From NCBI RefSeq assembly GCF_022458865.1, contig NZ_JAJNMU010000004.1, positions 372,001 to 436,000 on the forward strand: 64,000 nt of DNA. The letters run 5' to 3'. The notes beneath the pieces were generated by a model, which searched no databases, had not been told where the DNA came from, and saw nothing but the letters and a program-made list of their open reading frames with translations. Numbering within the stretch: the stretch's first letter is position 1; each line of letters begins with the position of its first letter. The stretch is from Paenibacillus periandrae (lineage in GTDB: Bacteria > Bacillota > Bacilli > Paenibacillales > NBRC-103111). Position numbers and translations under genes: made by a program. Below are positions 16,807-26,114 of the stretch, piece after piece.

Positions 16807-18625
16807 CTTCCTTCGTCCTTTCCGTTATCGGTATCGTAATGGTAAAAGAGATTCCCTGGTCAGGACTTCCATCAAACTGAAGCTCATAAGATGCGCCAAA
16901 CATTAATAAAAGACGCTGGTATATATTTCGCAAGGCTACACCTTGCTTCTGAACATTATCGTCAGGCAAGGAGGATCTTAGAGACGATCTCAATTGTTCG
17001 ATTTCCTGTTCGGTCATCCCGATTCCATCATCTCGAACCGTCAGCAGCAAATCATCCGCGAATCGAACGGCAGAGATCCATATCGTGCCGCCTTGAGGCC
17101 TGTCCCCAACACCATGAAAAATGGAATTTTCAACGAGCGGCTGCAATAACAGCTTAGGGACCAGTGCGTTCTCAAGATCAGGCTCAATATCAAAAATAAA
17201 TTGCAGTCTATTACCATAGCGCAGCTGCTGGATTTTTGCATAGGAGCCTACAGAAGCCAGTTCTTCCTTTAGCAGCACCAGCCTGTCGTAGGGATCAACC
17301 GAATATCGCATCAATTGACCCAGTGTGGAGATCATGTCGGATACCTCGTAATTTTCCCGTTCGAGCGCTTTCATATTGATCGATTCGAGCGTGTTATAAA
17401 TAAAGTGAGGGTTGATCTGGCTCTGCAGCGCCGCTAATTCGGCTTCCTTCTCCCTTAGTCCTATCACATAGACTTCTTTGACCAAGTGATTGATTTCCTC
17501 GGCCATTCGGTTAAAGCCCTTGCTCAGCTGTCCAATCTCATCCTGTGTGACGACCGGCACGCTTTGATCAAACTGGCCCATTTCAACCAGCTGCATTTTG
17601 CGTTTAAGCTGTATTAAGGGGCTGCTTAGGTTATAAGAGAAAATAAAGGCCAGAATACCTGTGGCAACAACAAAAATAACGGCTATGATGATTGTGAAGT
17701 TGCGTAAATTTTTGGTTTCTAGCAGCAAGGAATCCACCGGAATAAAGTCGATCACCTTAAGCCCGGAATAATCAGAATAATCAACAATGGCTATAAAGGG
17801 CCTTCCGCCCAGAACCAGATTCTTGACCTTATTTTCATTGGATGGTTTCGTAGATCGGATAGCAGCAGCTAGTCGAGGTTCTAGTGTAGGGCTGCTTTCT
17901 TCAAACAAAAACTCATTACGGTCATTCACAACAAGTATGCTGCCCTTATCCTCAAACTTGACATTGGACAATATTTGCCTGAATACATCCAGCTTTAAAT
18001 CTATTTTGATCATACCGATTACATTATTGGTATCAGGCTCGCGAATCATACGGGCTACGGAAAACACTTGCGCGGAGTTTTGGGTATAATAGCTTGGTTG
18101 ATGCTGGGGGATAATGACCCAGGCACCGTCCGCTATCTGCGCTCTTCGATACCAATCCTCCTGCCTCACATCCACGTAAAAATTCATCAGTGCGGAGTCT
18201 ACATTGGTAAATATAAAACCGTTATCGGCAATAATCTGAATGCCTCTCACTTCGGATCGATTGTAGGCTGAGCCCGAGATATACAGGAACATTTTTTCCA
18301 TTTCGGCAAGCGAAGGTCGGGTTTGGGCATATTCGGCCTGGCTGTATTTATGCAAAATCGTTAACACTTGTGTATCGTATAGTGGCATCAGAGAGAGTCG
18401 CTGCATTTCCATTAGCGTCCGGTCCAGGTTGCGGTTAATTTGCCCGACAATTTGTGTTGAATAGTCAGCGGACCTTCTTTGGACAGAAGCTGAAAATTCA
18501 TAATAGGTGAGGATTCCCTGCAAGCTCAGAGGAATAACCAGAATCAGTATGAAGATCAATAATATTTTGGAGCGCAGACCTAACTGGGAATATAAGGAAA
18601 ATGAAGGGTTTCTTCTGTGATTCAT
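16799..18625 (-). CDS. YesM-like sensor histidine kinase
   Basis: The 608-residue kinase has a first membrane helix (about 20-40), an extracellular Cache-type sensor, a second helix (about 302-325), a HAMP linker, the His_kinase core with QSQINPHFIYNTLESI (His near 403) and a HATPase domain with LLLQPLVENSIFHG and DDGIGM. It belongs to the LytS/YesM group that pairs with AraC-type response regulators. ACAGGAGAG precedes the ATG. The sensed molecule may be the sugar or the loaded binding protein. Confidence 0.92.
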   Translation of the reverse strand: MNHRRNPSFSLYSQLGLRSKILLIFILILVIPLSLQGILTYYEFSASVQRRSADYSTQIVGQINRNLDRTLMEMQRLSLMPLYDTQVLTILHKYSQAEYAQTRPSLAEMEKMFLYISGSAYNRSEVRGIQIIADNGFIFTNVDSALMNFYVDVRQEDWYRRAQIADGAWVIIPQHQPSYYTQNSAQVFSVARMIREPDTNNVIGMIKIDLKLDVFRQILSNVKFEDKGSILVVNDRNEFLFEESSPTLEPRLAAAIRSTKPSNENKVKNLVLGGRPFIAIVDYSDYSGLKVIDFIPVDSLLLETKNLRNFTIIIAVIFVVATGILAFIFSYNLSSPLIQLKRKMQLVEMGQFDQSVPVVTQDEIGQLSKGFNRMAEEINHLVKEVYVIGLREKEAELAALQSQINPHFIYNTLESINMKALERENYEVSDMISTLGQLMRYSVDPYDRLVLLKEELASVGSYAKIQQLRYGNRLQFIFDIEPDLENALVPKLLLQPLVENSIFHGVGDRPQGGTIWISAVRFADDLLLTVRDDGIGMTEQEIEQLRSSLRSSLPDDNVQKQGVALRNIYQRLLLMFGASYELQFDGSPDQGISFTITIPITERTKEDV

Positions 18626-18764
18626 AGCGCACTCTCCTGTAAATTATCTAACTATAAGCAACCTGCTCTGGGATGGATGTTGTTCTATGGTAACAGATTT
18701 ATACGTTATTTGTTAATTAACTTTTGCAAAAATTTATTCCCTGATGGTCTGTTACATACAAATA

Positions 18765-18788
18765 GAACCTGCCACCTTGGCAGGTTCA
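18765..18788 (-). terminator. Hairpin terminator after the GH5-like gene
   Basis: GAACCTGCCA and TGGCAGGTTC form a 10-base perfect stem with a short loop. On the minus strand it is followed by TATTTGTATG, a weak T-rich tail, so it probably ends the glycosidase transcript before the kinase operon. Confidence 0.6.
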
Positions 18789-18863
18789 TTAATACTTGGC
18801 ATTGCCACCAAACAATCTATGCATTCCTTGCTCGTATTCCGAAACTTATTACTTTTCCTCAGT

Positions 18864-20042
18864 TTATTCCTTATGTTTAGAATCAGTAATGGGTACAGCT
18901 TTGAGATGCTCTGTATTAATATTGTTAAAATAAGGTGTAATTGTCTGGCTAGCATTGTGTTGACTATCTGACCATGCCCATGGCATATATCCTGCATAAC
19001 CATGACTATGTACGCGTTCGGCTAATGATTGATGATTTTTGGGTACGGTGGATCCACTATACTCCGTGGAAGGATCAGACATCACCTCACCTATCAGTAT
19101 GGGTTTATCCAAACCCAATGATTGTGCATCCGTTGTGGAAGGATCAAAATATGGGGTGTACCAGTCATACCAATGAAAGTCATAAAAATCGAGGCCTAGT
19201 CCTGTCCAAAAGGAATACTGCTTACCACTCCATTTTGCGGATGCACTACCTACACTAACGGGTTGTTTGGCACCAAGCAAATGGATTTGGTTCACGTTAC
19301 GCTCAACGAAACTTCTTAACTGGTCTAAAGTAAAGACTCTACGTGCATCATGGTTAGGATCTCCCCCATCGTTGGCACGTATAATCCATTCTGGTTCATT
19401 GATGATATCCCATCCCATTACTCCCGTATTATCTTTTAACGCTTCTATAATTGGAATCAACGCGTTATTTATATATGAAGTTTGAACGTCAGGATTATCA
19501 ATGATATCATCATGGGTTTGAGAATTATAATTTAAGGCAAGATCATAGCTGAGTAGGCACCAGTAGATTTTAATACCTTGTTTGTTCGCATAATTGGTAG
19601 CAGCAACCATATGCTCTATCCAATGATCAGGTAGACCTGTTACTGTACTGCCTCTTTCTGTTCCAGACCACAAAGGCGCTTTATCAAGTCCAGCAAAAAC
19701 CCACCAACGTAACGACTTTACTCCTTTGGACTGCATCGTATTGATATCTGATTGAATTTTATCCCAATTCTTGGTCCAGTTTGAGTCTGAAAAATCATAT
19801 CCAAATCCGTTTGTATTTGACCATGCATAGTTTATTCCTAAAGCCCAACTAGCCTTTTTTTCCAGAGTTATGTCTGTGTTGATGTCTGATGGTTTCTTTT
19901 GTGCAGAGTCAGCTTCATTTTTTGTAGTCATAGGGATTGCATCTTTGTATCCGCTATTAGATTTTGTAAAAGGATTATCATTGCATCCACCCAGAAGAAC
20001 CATAATTAGAATCAGCAAAATTAGAGACAAATGATATTTCAT
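18864..20042 (-). CDS. GH5-like glycoside hydrolase lipoprotein (mannanase/cellulase type)
   Basis: A 392-residue lipoprotein with lipobox LLGGC (Cys20). The TIM-barrel body carries the clan-A pattern: IINEPEW with the likely acid/base Glu216 and ILIGEVM with the likely nucleophile Glu318, plus LRWWVF early and a FYDFHWYDWY strand. These fit GH5 or a close relative such as GH113/GH39; the substrate (mannan or beta-glucan) is inference. It is anchored at the outer surface and would feed the uptake systems nearby. The nearest strong Shine-Dalgarno is part of a (CCT)n tract about 15 bases before the ATG, an unusually long gap. The gene stands between the YesMN operon and a transporter on the same strand. 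Confidence 0.8.
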   Translation of the reverse strand: MKYHLSLILLILIMVLLGGCNDNPFTKSNSGYKDAIPMTTKNEADSAQKKPSDINTDITLEKKASWALGINYAWSNTNGFGYDFSDSNWTKNWDKIQSDINTMQSKGVKSLRWWVFAGLDKAPLWSGTERGSTVTGLPDHWIEHMVAATNYANKQGIKIYWCLLSYDLALNYNSQTHDDIIDNPDVQTSYINNALIPIIEALKDNTGVMGWDIINEPEWIIRANDGGDPNHDARRVFTLDQLRSFVERNVNQIHLLGAKQPVSVGSASAKWSGKQYSFWTGLGLDFYDFHWYDWYTPYFDPSTTDAQSLGLDKPILIGEVMSDPSTEYSGSTVPKNHQSLAERVHSHGYAGYMPWAWSDSQHNASQTITPYFNNINTEHLKAVPITDSKHKE

Positions 20043-20057
20043 TTGAATACTTATTAA

Positions 20058-20076
20058 CCTCCTCCTCCTCCTCCTC
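20058..20076. repeat. (CCT)6 microsatellite at the ribosome binding site of the GH5-like gene
   Basis: Six perfect CCT units lie just upstream of the glycosidase start; on the coding strand they read as repeated GAGGAG, so the tract itself supplies the Shine-Dalgarno. A change in unit number would shift the ribosome binding site relative to the ATG. Confidence 0.8.
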
Positions 20077-20084
20077 GCTTCCTC

Positions 20085-21404
20085 CTAATTCCCTATTGAG
20101 TAAGTCGAAGGCTGACGTAGTCTATACAGCGAAAGCACCAGCACACCAAGTTCGGCAGCACTTCCAATGGACTGGGCCAATGCACCAATCGCTCCATTCC
20201 AGTCTGGAACGAGCCAAATGCCAATCAGGAGTACAACTAAAGTCATAACTATATTGGAACCCTGGGAGTACACCATAATACCGGTTTGGCTGCGCAGCAT
20301 GACAATTCCGTTGCAAAAGTCGACCCAAGGAAAAATAAGCGAGAACAGTACAAATATGTTTAGCGCTTGTGCGGTAGCTGTCAGCAGATCACCGTTAATT
20401 CCAACGAGATGCTGTAATACCCAATGTCCAAGCGGGGTGAATCCCAACAAGCAAAGGAAAAACCCTGGCATAATCCCAAAGATGATTCCAAACCTAAAAA
20501 CAAGGTGAGGTGCTTTTTTGTAATAATTCAGAACGATCTGATGCATATACGTCTGAAAGCTTGTCGCAAGCCAAGTAATACTGAATGCGATAGTGTAAGA
20601 GGCAATGGCTAATTCCATATTAACCGTTTTGCCCAGCAGCACATTAATCGCAGGAGTGACACTAACGGCAAGAAAAACGGATATAAGCATCGGCCGATAA
20701 AATCGAAAAACACCCCGAACATCCCGTGATTCGCCATCATCCGAAAAAGCGGGCAGCTTGTTTACAAGCATACGCCCCTCCGCATAACTCACTGCCGCTT
20801 CTACAATCATACCCGCCAAAAAAATAAAAGCACCCGTCCTGCCGCTAATTAAATGCGGATTGCTGATAAATAATAAAGATAATCCGTACATTACGGATAA
20901 TCGGATAATCATGGCAATCGTTAGCCACTTGGTACGCATTTTGGAAATGATGATTCCTTGGTAAATACATCTAAGCACAGAAAAAATAGTGACGAATACC
21001 AAAACCCTATAGGTACCGAGAATATCCGTTTGAAGCTCCTCAGAGGCCCCGAATACATATCCGAACAACCAGGCTCCTGCAGGAGTGTATGCAACAATGG
21101 AAGAAATCAATAGAATAAAAATAATCAGGAATAAACAAACAATTAAAAGCGATTTAAACGTCCGTTTGTCTTTTACCAGCACGGTACACGTTTGCCTCAT
21201 TAAGACAGCTGCTTCTTCTGTCAAACCAAAAATGCTGAAAGCCATCGCATAACCTGTTATCACGATTTCAGGATTTATGATCGCATGAGCTAGCGTACTA
21301 TTAATTATGACATGAGAAACCGATATCAGTAATGCGGAAAAACCCAATGGCAAAAAAAACGCAATCATTGCCCTAAAACGGATAGTTTGGTCTAGTTGAG
21401 CCAT
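20085..21404 (-). CDS. Multispan transporter of the MATE/MOP type
   Basis: About 440 residues with roughly 12 hydrophobic segments and no soluble domain. The layout of two six-helix halves, with an amphipathic joint near DDGESRDVRGVFRFYRPML, is that of MATE-like MOP-superfamily exporters; the family call is from overall pattern, not a diagnostic motif. Three possible ATGs exist; GGAGG lies 11 bases before the third (21404), which is preferred. It may export a drug or a lipid-linked saccharide. It is followed by the GH5-like lipoprotein gene on the same strand, 42 bases away. Confidence 0.65.
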   Translation of the reverse strand: MAQLDQTIRFRAMIAFFLPLGFSALLISVSHVIINSTLAHAIINPEIVITGYAMAFSIFGLTEEAAVLMRQTCTVLVKDKRTFKSLLIVCLFLIIFILLISSIVAYTPAGAWLFGYVFGASEELQTDILGTYRVLVFVTIFSVLRCIYQGIIISKMRTKWLTIAMIIRLSVMYGLSLLFISNPHLISGRTGAFIFLAGMIVEAAVSYAEGRMLVNKLPAFSDDGESRDVRGVFRFYRPMLISVFLAVSVTPAINVLLGKTVNMELAIASYTIAFSITWLATSFQTYMHQIVLNYYKKAPHLVFRFGIIFGIMPGFFLCLLGFTPLGHWVLQHLVGINGDLLTATAQALNIFVLFSLIFPWVDFCNGIVMLRSQTGIMVYSQGSNIVMTLVVLLIGIWLVPDWNGAIGALAQSIGSAAELGVLVLSLYRLRQPSTYSIGN

Positions 21405-21491
21405 ACCGCAATTAACCTCCATGTCCATGCTGTTCTGACAACGACATTATCATGAATTTCCAAAAGTTGCAAAGGAAATTACAGAATCCAA

Positions 21492-21507
21492 TATGACTTA
21501 TGTCATA
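21492..21507. promoter_or_regulatory. TATGAC-N4-GTCATA inverted repeat, candidate operator
   Basis: Two perfect 6-base arms around TTAT lie about 90 bases upstream of the transporter start. The rest of the gap 21405-21816 is A+T-rich and shows no ORF or other structure I could support. Confidence 0.35.
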
Positions 21508-21816
21508 ATAATTAGAAAATATTGGTAATATATGATCGAAATACAGCTTTCCTGATGAAATTCTTCATCTTGGTAAGCATATTGGATTCATTTATAATAA
21601 GAATAGTCAGATAATTTAAATGGTATTATCGTCCCGAGATAATTTCTCCTTTGAATGTAACGAGTATAAAGACTGAGGATTTGGCAGATTTTTCTGGTGA
21701 AAAATAGATAATTCAAAAGTAAATGGAGTCTACGATACATGGAACACTTTGGATGATGCATTGGTATGTGCAAGAGGCATATCCAAAATGTTCACATCCA
21801 AGTTTGGCGTAGTTGA

Positions 21817-22830
21817 TTACACCATCACACGACGAAACCAATCATAAGCGAGCTTACCCGATATTTCATGCTCACCCTCGAATAGATCTAATTCCAAATT
21901 ATGAACAGCACCTAATAAATGATAAATGCTTTGGAGCTTCTCATATGCCTCCTTGGTGGCGTGAACGGGGAAAATCGGGTCTCGCGTTCCCGCTTCAATG
22001 AGCAGAGGCTTAGGGGCGATCAGACTCAGCAGATCTGGCATTTCCGCAACAAGTGACAACCCAGGGACGTAATTATCCACACAATGATGCATAGATAAAA
22101 TACTGGCTTGGAAGGTGTTGGCGAACCCGCTTACAACCGCGGCAGAAATTCGATCATCTATGGCGGCCGCAAATGAGCAGACAAGACCTCCACCAGAAAT
22201 GCCCATACATCCGATTCGTTCCGCATCAACATCTTCACGTGTAAGTAAATAGTCCACACAACGCAGCGTCTCAAAAACTCGATACCCCGCCATCGTCTGG
22301 CCTACTGCCAGGAGAAACGTAGATAACCTATGGCAGGAGTTCCCTGCCTTGGCATCCTCTTGAAGCTTGCGGTCTCCAAATCCAAACAATTCGGGCGCGA
22401 TGGTAAGAAAACCTTGATTAACCAGCTCGACAGCAAAATCCTTTTGGTATCCTGGATTTCCCGTTTTTTTCGTGCCATCGGGGTTTAGACCTACGATATC
22501 CTTACTACCGTATCCGTGACCGTGGCAGGCGATAACCGCTCCAAGACGGCCTTTGCTTTCTTTAGGGATAAGGACATAGATGGGCATATAGAGTCGTGGA
22601 TAAGTCTGAATTTGAATGCGCTGACGGATATACGTTCCGCAGTCCTCCGATTCGAGCAGAACCGGTGAAAGACTTGGCACCTCAACGGGAAAACCGCCAA
22701 GCAGATCAACCAGCTGTTTACGTAAGCGCCCTCTCCACTTCTCCCATTCCAGCTGCGAGTCCGCACGAAAGATTTCGACAGGACGCACGCTTTCATATAG
22801 ATCCTTAATATACTCATCCGGGTTCCACAC
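21817..22830 (-). CDS. Alpha/beta hydrolase, acetyl-xylan-esterase/dienelactone-hydrolase type
   Basis: The 337-residue soluble protein has an oxyanion region ACHGHGYG, the nucleophile elbow GCMGISGGG (Ser212), an acid in GTRDPIFP (Asp284) and the base in EGEHEISG (His321). This fits the alpha/beta hydrolase groups that remove acetyl or other ester groups from sugars or drugs. There is no signal peptide, so it acts inside the cell, perhaps on imported acylated oligosaccharides. It starts with GTG, supported by AGGAGG eight bases upstream. Confidence 0.85.
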   Translation of the reverse strand: MWNPDEYIKDLYESVRPVEIFRADSQLEWEKWRGRLRKQLVDLLGGFPVEVPSLSPVLLESEDCGTYIRQRIQIQTYPRLYMPIYVLIPKESKGRLGAVIACHGHGYGSKDIVGLNPDGTKKTGNPGYQKDFAVELVNQGFLTIAPELFGFGDRKLQEDAKAGNSCHRLSTFLLAVGQTMAGYRVFETLRCVDYLLTREDVDAERIGCMGISGGGLVCSFAAAIDDRISAAVVSGFANTFQASILSMHHCVDNYVPGLSLVAEMPDLLSLIAPKPLLIEAGTRDPIFPVHATKEAYEKLQSIYHLLGAVHNLELDLFEGEHEISGKLAYDWFRRVMV

Positions 22831-22959
22831 AATAAATCCCTCCTAAGATTTGTAATCGAATTCATACATCGAATAATTCGAGATCTTTAGAAAAATACCT
22901 TCAAATTCGCCATGCATTTCCTTAGAACAAATCCGTTGGAAAATGGATATGCTACAACG

Positions 22960-22988
22960 AAAAGACCACTCAGAAAACGCTGAGGGGC
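22960..22988 (-). terminator. Hairpin terminator after the permease remnant
   Basis: On the minus strand CCCCTCAG, loop CGTTTT, CTGAGTGG, then TCTTTTC follow the stop of the broken permease. It probably survived from the intact gene. Confidence 0.6.
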
Positions 22989-23024
22989 CTTGTAAATGCT
23001 ATATTTCCTACTATTCCAATATCC

Positions 23025-23312
23025 TTACTTTAAAGCACCTTGCGTAATTCCATTAATAATCCATTTTTGCGCAATCAGATATACGATAACCATCGGGGCG
23101 AGTGCAAGCAGATAAGACGCAAATGCCAAGTTATGCAATGCCGTTGTAAGCTTTACAATCGGAAGCATAATAATTTGGAAAGGAATGAACATCGCACTGA
23201 TGAAATAAAAATACAAAAATCCTCTCTTTCCTGGTAAAATAAGAAAACCCTTATCCACAGTAAACAGATCCCGCCAGCAGCGGAAAATGTGACTAATGTC
23301 AGTCTTCGTCAA
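23025..23312 (-). pseudogene. Sugar ABC permease remnant with internal deletion
   Basis: The 95-residue frame joins two separated parts of a MalG-like permease: the third and fourth spans (FYFISAMFIPFQIIMLPIVKL) and the last span with C terminus (VIVYLIAQKWIINGITQGALK). The part between, which holds the EAA-loop needed to contact the ATPase, is gone without a frame change. The N-terminal 20 residues do not look like a permease. It cannot work as a transporter. No partner genes remain next to it. Confidence 0.8.
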
Positions 23313-23384
23313 AGTAATGCGGCAATATTGAAGCTCTAATTTTAATGGTACAAAAGAAAATGATTGGAACGGAGGATTACTGTA

Positions 23385-24239
23385 TTGAGAAGTGAACAGG
23401 AAATGATGAATATCCTTGTAGATTTTGCTATGAATGATGATAGAATCCGATTGGTAACTTTGGAAGGGTCACGTACAAACAACAATATTCCCCCTGATAC
23501 ATTCCAAGATTATGACATTTCTTACTTTGTAACAGATATTGATTCTTTCAAGGAAAATGATCAATGGCTTGAAATTTTGGGAAATCGTGTTATGATGCAA
23601 AAACCCGAGGATATGGAGCTTTTTCCGTCAGAATTAGGTAATTGGTTTTCATATTTAATTCTATTTGAGGATGGTAATAAAGTAGACCTAACACTTATTC
23701 CAATTAACGAGGTGGAGGATTATTTTACCAAGAGCGATGGTTTAGTTGCGGTCTTGCTCGATAAGGATACTCAAATCAAAAATGAAGTGATAGCTGATGA
23801 TCGTCAATATTGGATTAAAAAGCCAACTGCAAGAGAATTTGATGATTGTTGCAATGAGTTCTGGATGGTTTCAACTTACGTAGTAAAAGGATTAGCGAGA
23901 AAAGAAATACTTGTTGCTATTGATCATTTAAACGAGATTGCAAGACCTAATTTATTGAGAATGATGGCTTGGCAAATTGGATCAGAGCAGGGATATACCT
24001 TTAGTGTGGGGAAAAACTATAAATTTATAAATCGTTACCTTCCGAATGAAGATTGGGCATCCTTACTATCCACCTATTCTGAGAATGGGTATCAGGAAAT
24101 GTGGCAGTCCTTATTAACTAGTTATGAGTTATTCAGAAAGTACTCAAAGGCTGTGGCAGAAAGTCTCGAATACAAGTATCCGGATTACGATGAAGCCATT
24201 ACTAAGTATACTGAAAATATTTATACCTCGTTGACTTGA
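23385..24239 (+). CDS. Aminoglycoside 6-adenylyltransferase, AadK/ANT(6) type
   Basis: The 284-residue protein shows the ANT(6) pattern: MRSEQEMMN start, LEGSRTNNNIPPDTFQDYDISYFV with the nucleotidyltransferase GS and D-x-D motif, and KVDLTLIP with the third acid. Chromosomal AadK-like enzymes adenylylate streptomycin; activity here is inferred. The reading frame opens seven codons earlier, but GGAGG nine bases before the TTG at 23385 and the family N terminus make this the likely start. It stands alone on the plus strand between two broken genes. Confidence 0.88.
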   Translation: MRSEQEMMNILVDFAMNDDRIRLVTLEGSRTNNNIPPDTFQDYDISYFVTDIDSFKENDQWLEILGNRVMMQKPEDMELFPSELGNWFSYLILFEDGNKVDLTLIPINEVEDYFTKSDGLVAVLLDKDTQIKNEVIADDRQYWIKKPTAREFDDCCNEFWMVSTYVVKGLARKEILVAIDHLNEIARPNLLRMMAWQIGSEQGYTFSVGKNYKFINRYLPNEDWASLLSTYSENGYQEMWQSLLTSYELFRKYSKAVAESLEYKYPDYDEAITKYTENIYTSLT

Positions 24240-24243
24240 ACTC

Positions 24244-24420
24244 ATGCGAATTGCTCTAATCCAAACCCTATCAGCAAAAGTCGCTTCTGCTTGCCCCAAC
24301 ACTTCAGCTTATCCTCGCCTGGTAGGGCTTAGCAGTCCACGTCGAAACGGCAATTCCGCTATACTAGCCGCAGCCGTTCAACGCGGAGCGGGGCAAGCCG
24401 GCTACGAGGTTAAACTGCCG
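24244..24420 (+). pseudogene. NADPH-dependent FMN reductase/flavodoxin fragment
   Basis: The segment LVGLSSPRRNGNSAILAA, followed by AVQRGAGQAGYEVKL, is the N-terminal flavin-phosphate loop and first helix of a NAD(P)H-dependent flavin reductase (normally about 180 residues). The homology ends abruptly at the 3' end of the opposite-strand reductase gene. The rest of the gene is missing. Confidence 0.65.
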
Positions 24421-24996
24421 TTACTTCATCACCTCATAACATAACCGTAGAGATCCGCTAGTCTCATAGTGCTGCGTTCGCAGGAGCTTTAAATCCTTTC
24501 TGCTTGCGATGTTCTTCAGATACTTTTTGCCGCTCCCAAGGATAACAGGGTGAACGATCATGCTAAATTCATCAACCAAGCCAGCATTTAACAGGCATTG
24601 TACCAGACCAGCACTCGCAGGGATAACGATATCGCCATCAAGCTCATTTTTAAGCTCTTCCAATTGTGCCTCCACATCGCCGGATAGAAGCGTAATCGTA
24701 TTTTGGTAATCCCCCCACTTCACATCACACTCACGATTGCGGGTTGCCACATACTTGCGGGTTTTGTTCATGGCATCAGCCCAATCTCCCTCTTGATAGG
24801 GCCAGTACATGGAAAATCCTTCATATGTGACTCGCCCCATCAAAAGTGCTTCAGCCTGCTGAAACATAACCAGATTATCCATCATCGCATCTATGACACC
24901 GGGCATTGCCCAGCTAACCATATTATTTTCATCACCGGTCGATCCTGTAAAAATACCATCCAATGTGCAGCTTACTGACGCTATTACTTTTCCCAT
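24421..24996 (-). CDS. Dihydrofolate reductase family protein (RibD C-terminal type)
   Basis: About 191 residues of the YyaP/RibD-C family: MGKVIASVSCTLDGIF at the start, LLMGRVTYEGFSMYWP as the substrate and cofactor region, and a C-terminal HPVILGSGKKYLKN. Members bind NADPH; natural substrates are unknown. A GTG five codons earlier is possible, but GTGAGG sits about nine bases before this ATG. Its 3' end directly abuts the flavin reductase fragment. Confidence 0.88.
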   Translation of the reverse strand: MGKVIASVSCTLDGIFTGSTGDENNMVSWAMPGVIDAMMDNLVMFQQAEALLMGRVTYEGFSMYWPYQEGDWADAMNKTRKYVATRNRECDVKWGDYQNTITLLSGDVEAQLEELKNELDGDIVIPASAGLVQCLLNAGLVDEFSMIVHPVILGSGKKYLKNIASRKDLKLLRTQHYETSGSLRLCYEVMK

Positions 24997-25176
24997 TTTA
25001 TCATTCCTCACTTTTATTGGAATTTTTCAATTTCATAGGTTATAGCTCCATTTAGAAACAAACCTCTTGGATGCTGGAATTGCGCTTCATTCCCCAATGA
25101 CGTTGCGACTCGGACTTTCAGAGGTTTATTTTTGTTAATCTGTTAGATCTTGTCATACACATGCGCGTCTTGTCAG

Positions 25177-25677
25177 CTAAGACAGATTCATCGGTCCGAT
25201 TCGTTCGGCAAGCTTGTCGAGCGACTGGTTCATCCCCATGATCGCATACTTCAACATCTCTCCCGGCGTCCAGCCATATTCCGTTATCTTAAGCTCCGTC
25301 TGCTCGCCTTTTGAGGAAAACTCGATTACAAATTCAACATTGCAGGGAAAATCCGAAGGGAGTCCTGCTTCTGCCGGATCGATGTAATTGCCGTTTGCAT
25401 CGCTTAAATACTGATTGAACTCAAGGCGTTCCATTGGCTTGATTACCTTGTAGACACCTGCAGAGTACGACTCCTGACCGCCATGTGAATCGGGGGCACG
25501 CATGCAGAACAGAAACTTTCCCCCTTCTCGAAAATCGATTTCACACCTTGGTGACGTGTAATGAGCAGGCCCCCACCATTTCATCACAAGTGATGGATTC
25601 GTCCATGCCTTCCACACCAATTCCACCGAAAAATCGAAAACACGTGTAATTACGACATCTTGCTTATTAAGGTTCAT
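25177..25677 (-). CDS. SRPBCC-fold AHSA1-family protein
   Basis: The 166-residue protein has the AHSA1 pattern (ITRVFDFSVELVWKAWTNP, KWWGPAHYT, a glycine-rich GGKFLFCM and TELKITEYGWTPGEML), a helix-grip fold that binds hydrophobic ligands. The ATG at 25677 has AGGAG upstream and overlaps the end of the ArsR-type gene by 11 bases, so it is translationally coupled to it. ArsR-SRPBCC pairs are common in Bacilli; the ligand is unknown. Confidence 0.88.
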   Translation of the reverse strand: MNLNKQDVVITRVFDFSVELVWKAWTNPSLVMKWWGPAHYTSPRCEIDFREGGKFLFCMRAPDSHGGQESYSAGVYKVIKPMERLEFNQYLSDANGNYIDPAEAGLPSDFPCNVEFVIEFSSKGEQTELKITEYGWTPGEMLKYAIMGMNQSLDKLAERIGPMNLS

Positions 25678-26023
25678 CGTCAATCTCCTTTTCATGGTTT
25701 TTGAGCATGTTCGCCATCTCATTTTTCAAAACGGCATCCAAAGCATCCAAACGTCTGTTCCACCTTTGCTTGACGTGATGGGACCATTCATCAAGCTTTA
25801 ACAAGACCACGGGATTCAGCCGATAGATACGCTGCTGCGCTTTTTTCTCCACACTGACTAGATTAGCTTCCAGAAGAATTTTCAGGTGTTGAGAGATCGC
25901 CTGAGGACTAACCGAGAATTGCGCGTGAATGAAAGATGCGGGGCATTCTTCGTGCTCGGCAAGCAATTCAATTATTTTCCTTCGAGTAGGATCAGCAAGC
26001 GCTGAAAAAATATCAACCGGCAT
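25667..26023 (-). CDS. ArsR-family winged-helix regulator
   Basis: The 118-residue protein has the ArsR N terminus (FSALADPTRRKIIELLAEHEECPASF) and winged helix (VSPQAISQHLKILLEANLV). No metal-binding CxC motif is present, so it is probably not a metal sensor. It is first in a two-gene operon with the SRPBCC protein and has a palindrome at its promoter. Confidence 0.92.
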   Translation of the reverse strand: MPVDIFSALADPTRRKIIELLAEHEECPASFIHAQFSVSPQAISQHLKILLEANLVSVEKKAQQRIYRLNPVVLLKLDEWSHHVKQRWNRRLDALDAVLKNEMANMLKNHEKEIDDEP

Positions 26024-26067
26024 TTATTTCTCACCTCATTTCTCGACCTGGCTTTGGTATGGATTTC

Positions 26068-26096
26068 GTTATAATTTGAATCTGTCTTAATATTAA
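26068..26096 (-). promoter_or_regulatory. Promoter and TTAATATTAA palindrome of the ArsR/SRPBCC operon
   Basis: Minus-strand TTAATA (-35) and TATAAC (-10) are 17 bases apart. The 10-base palindrome TTAATATTAA (26087-26096) overlaps the -35 and is a reasonable autoregulatory operator. Confidence 0.45.
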
Positions 26097-26114
26097 ATCT
26101 TTTAATTTATAAAG

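Noticed and set aside
24244-24444. Intact small plus-strand gene
   Set aside because: It carries only the first motif of a flavin reductase and runs into the opposite gene; listed as a fragment instead.
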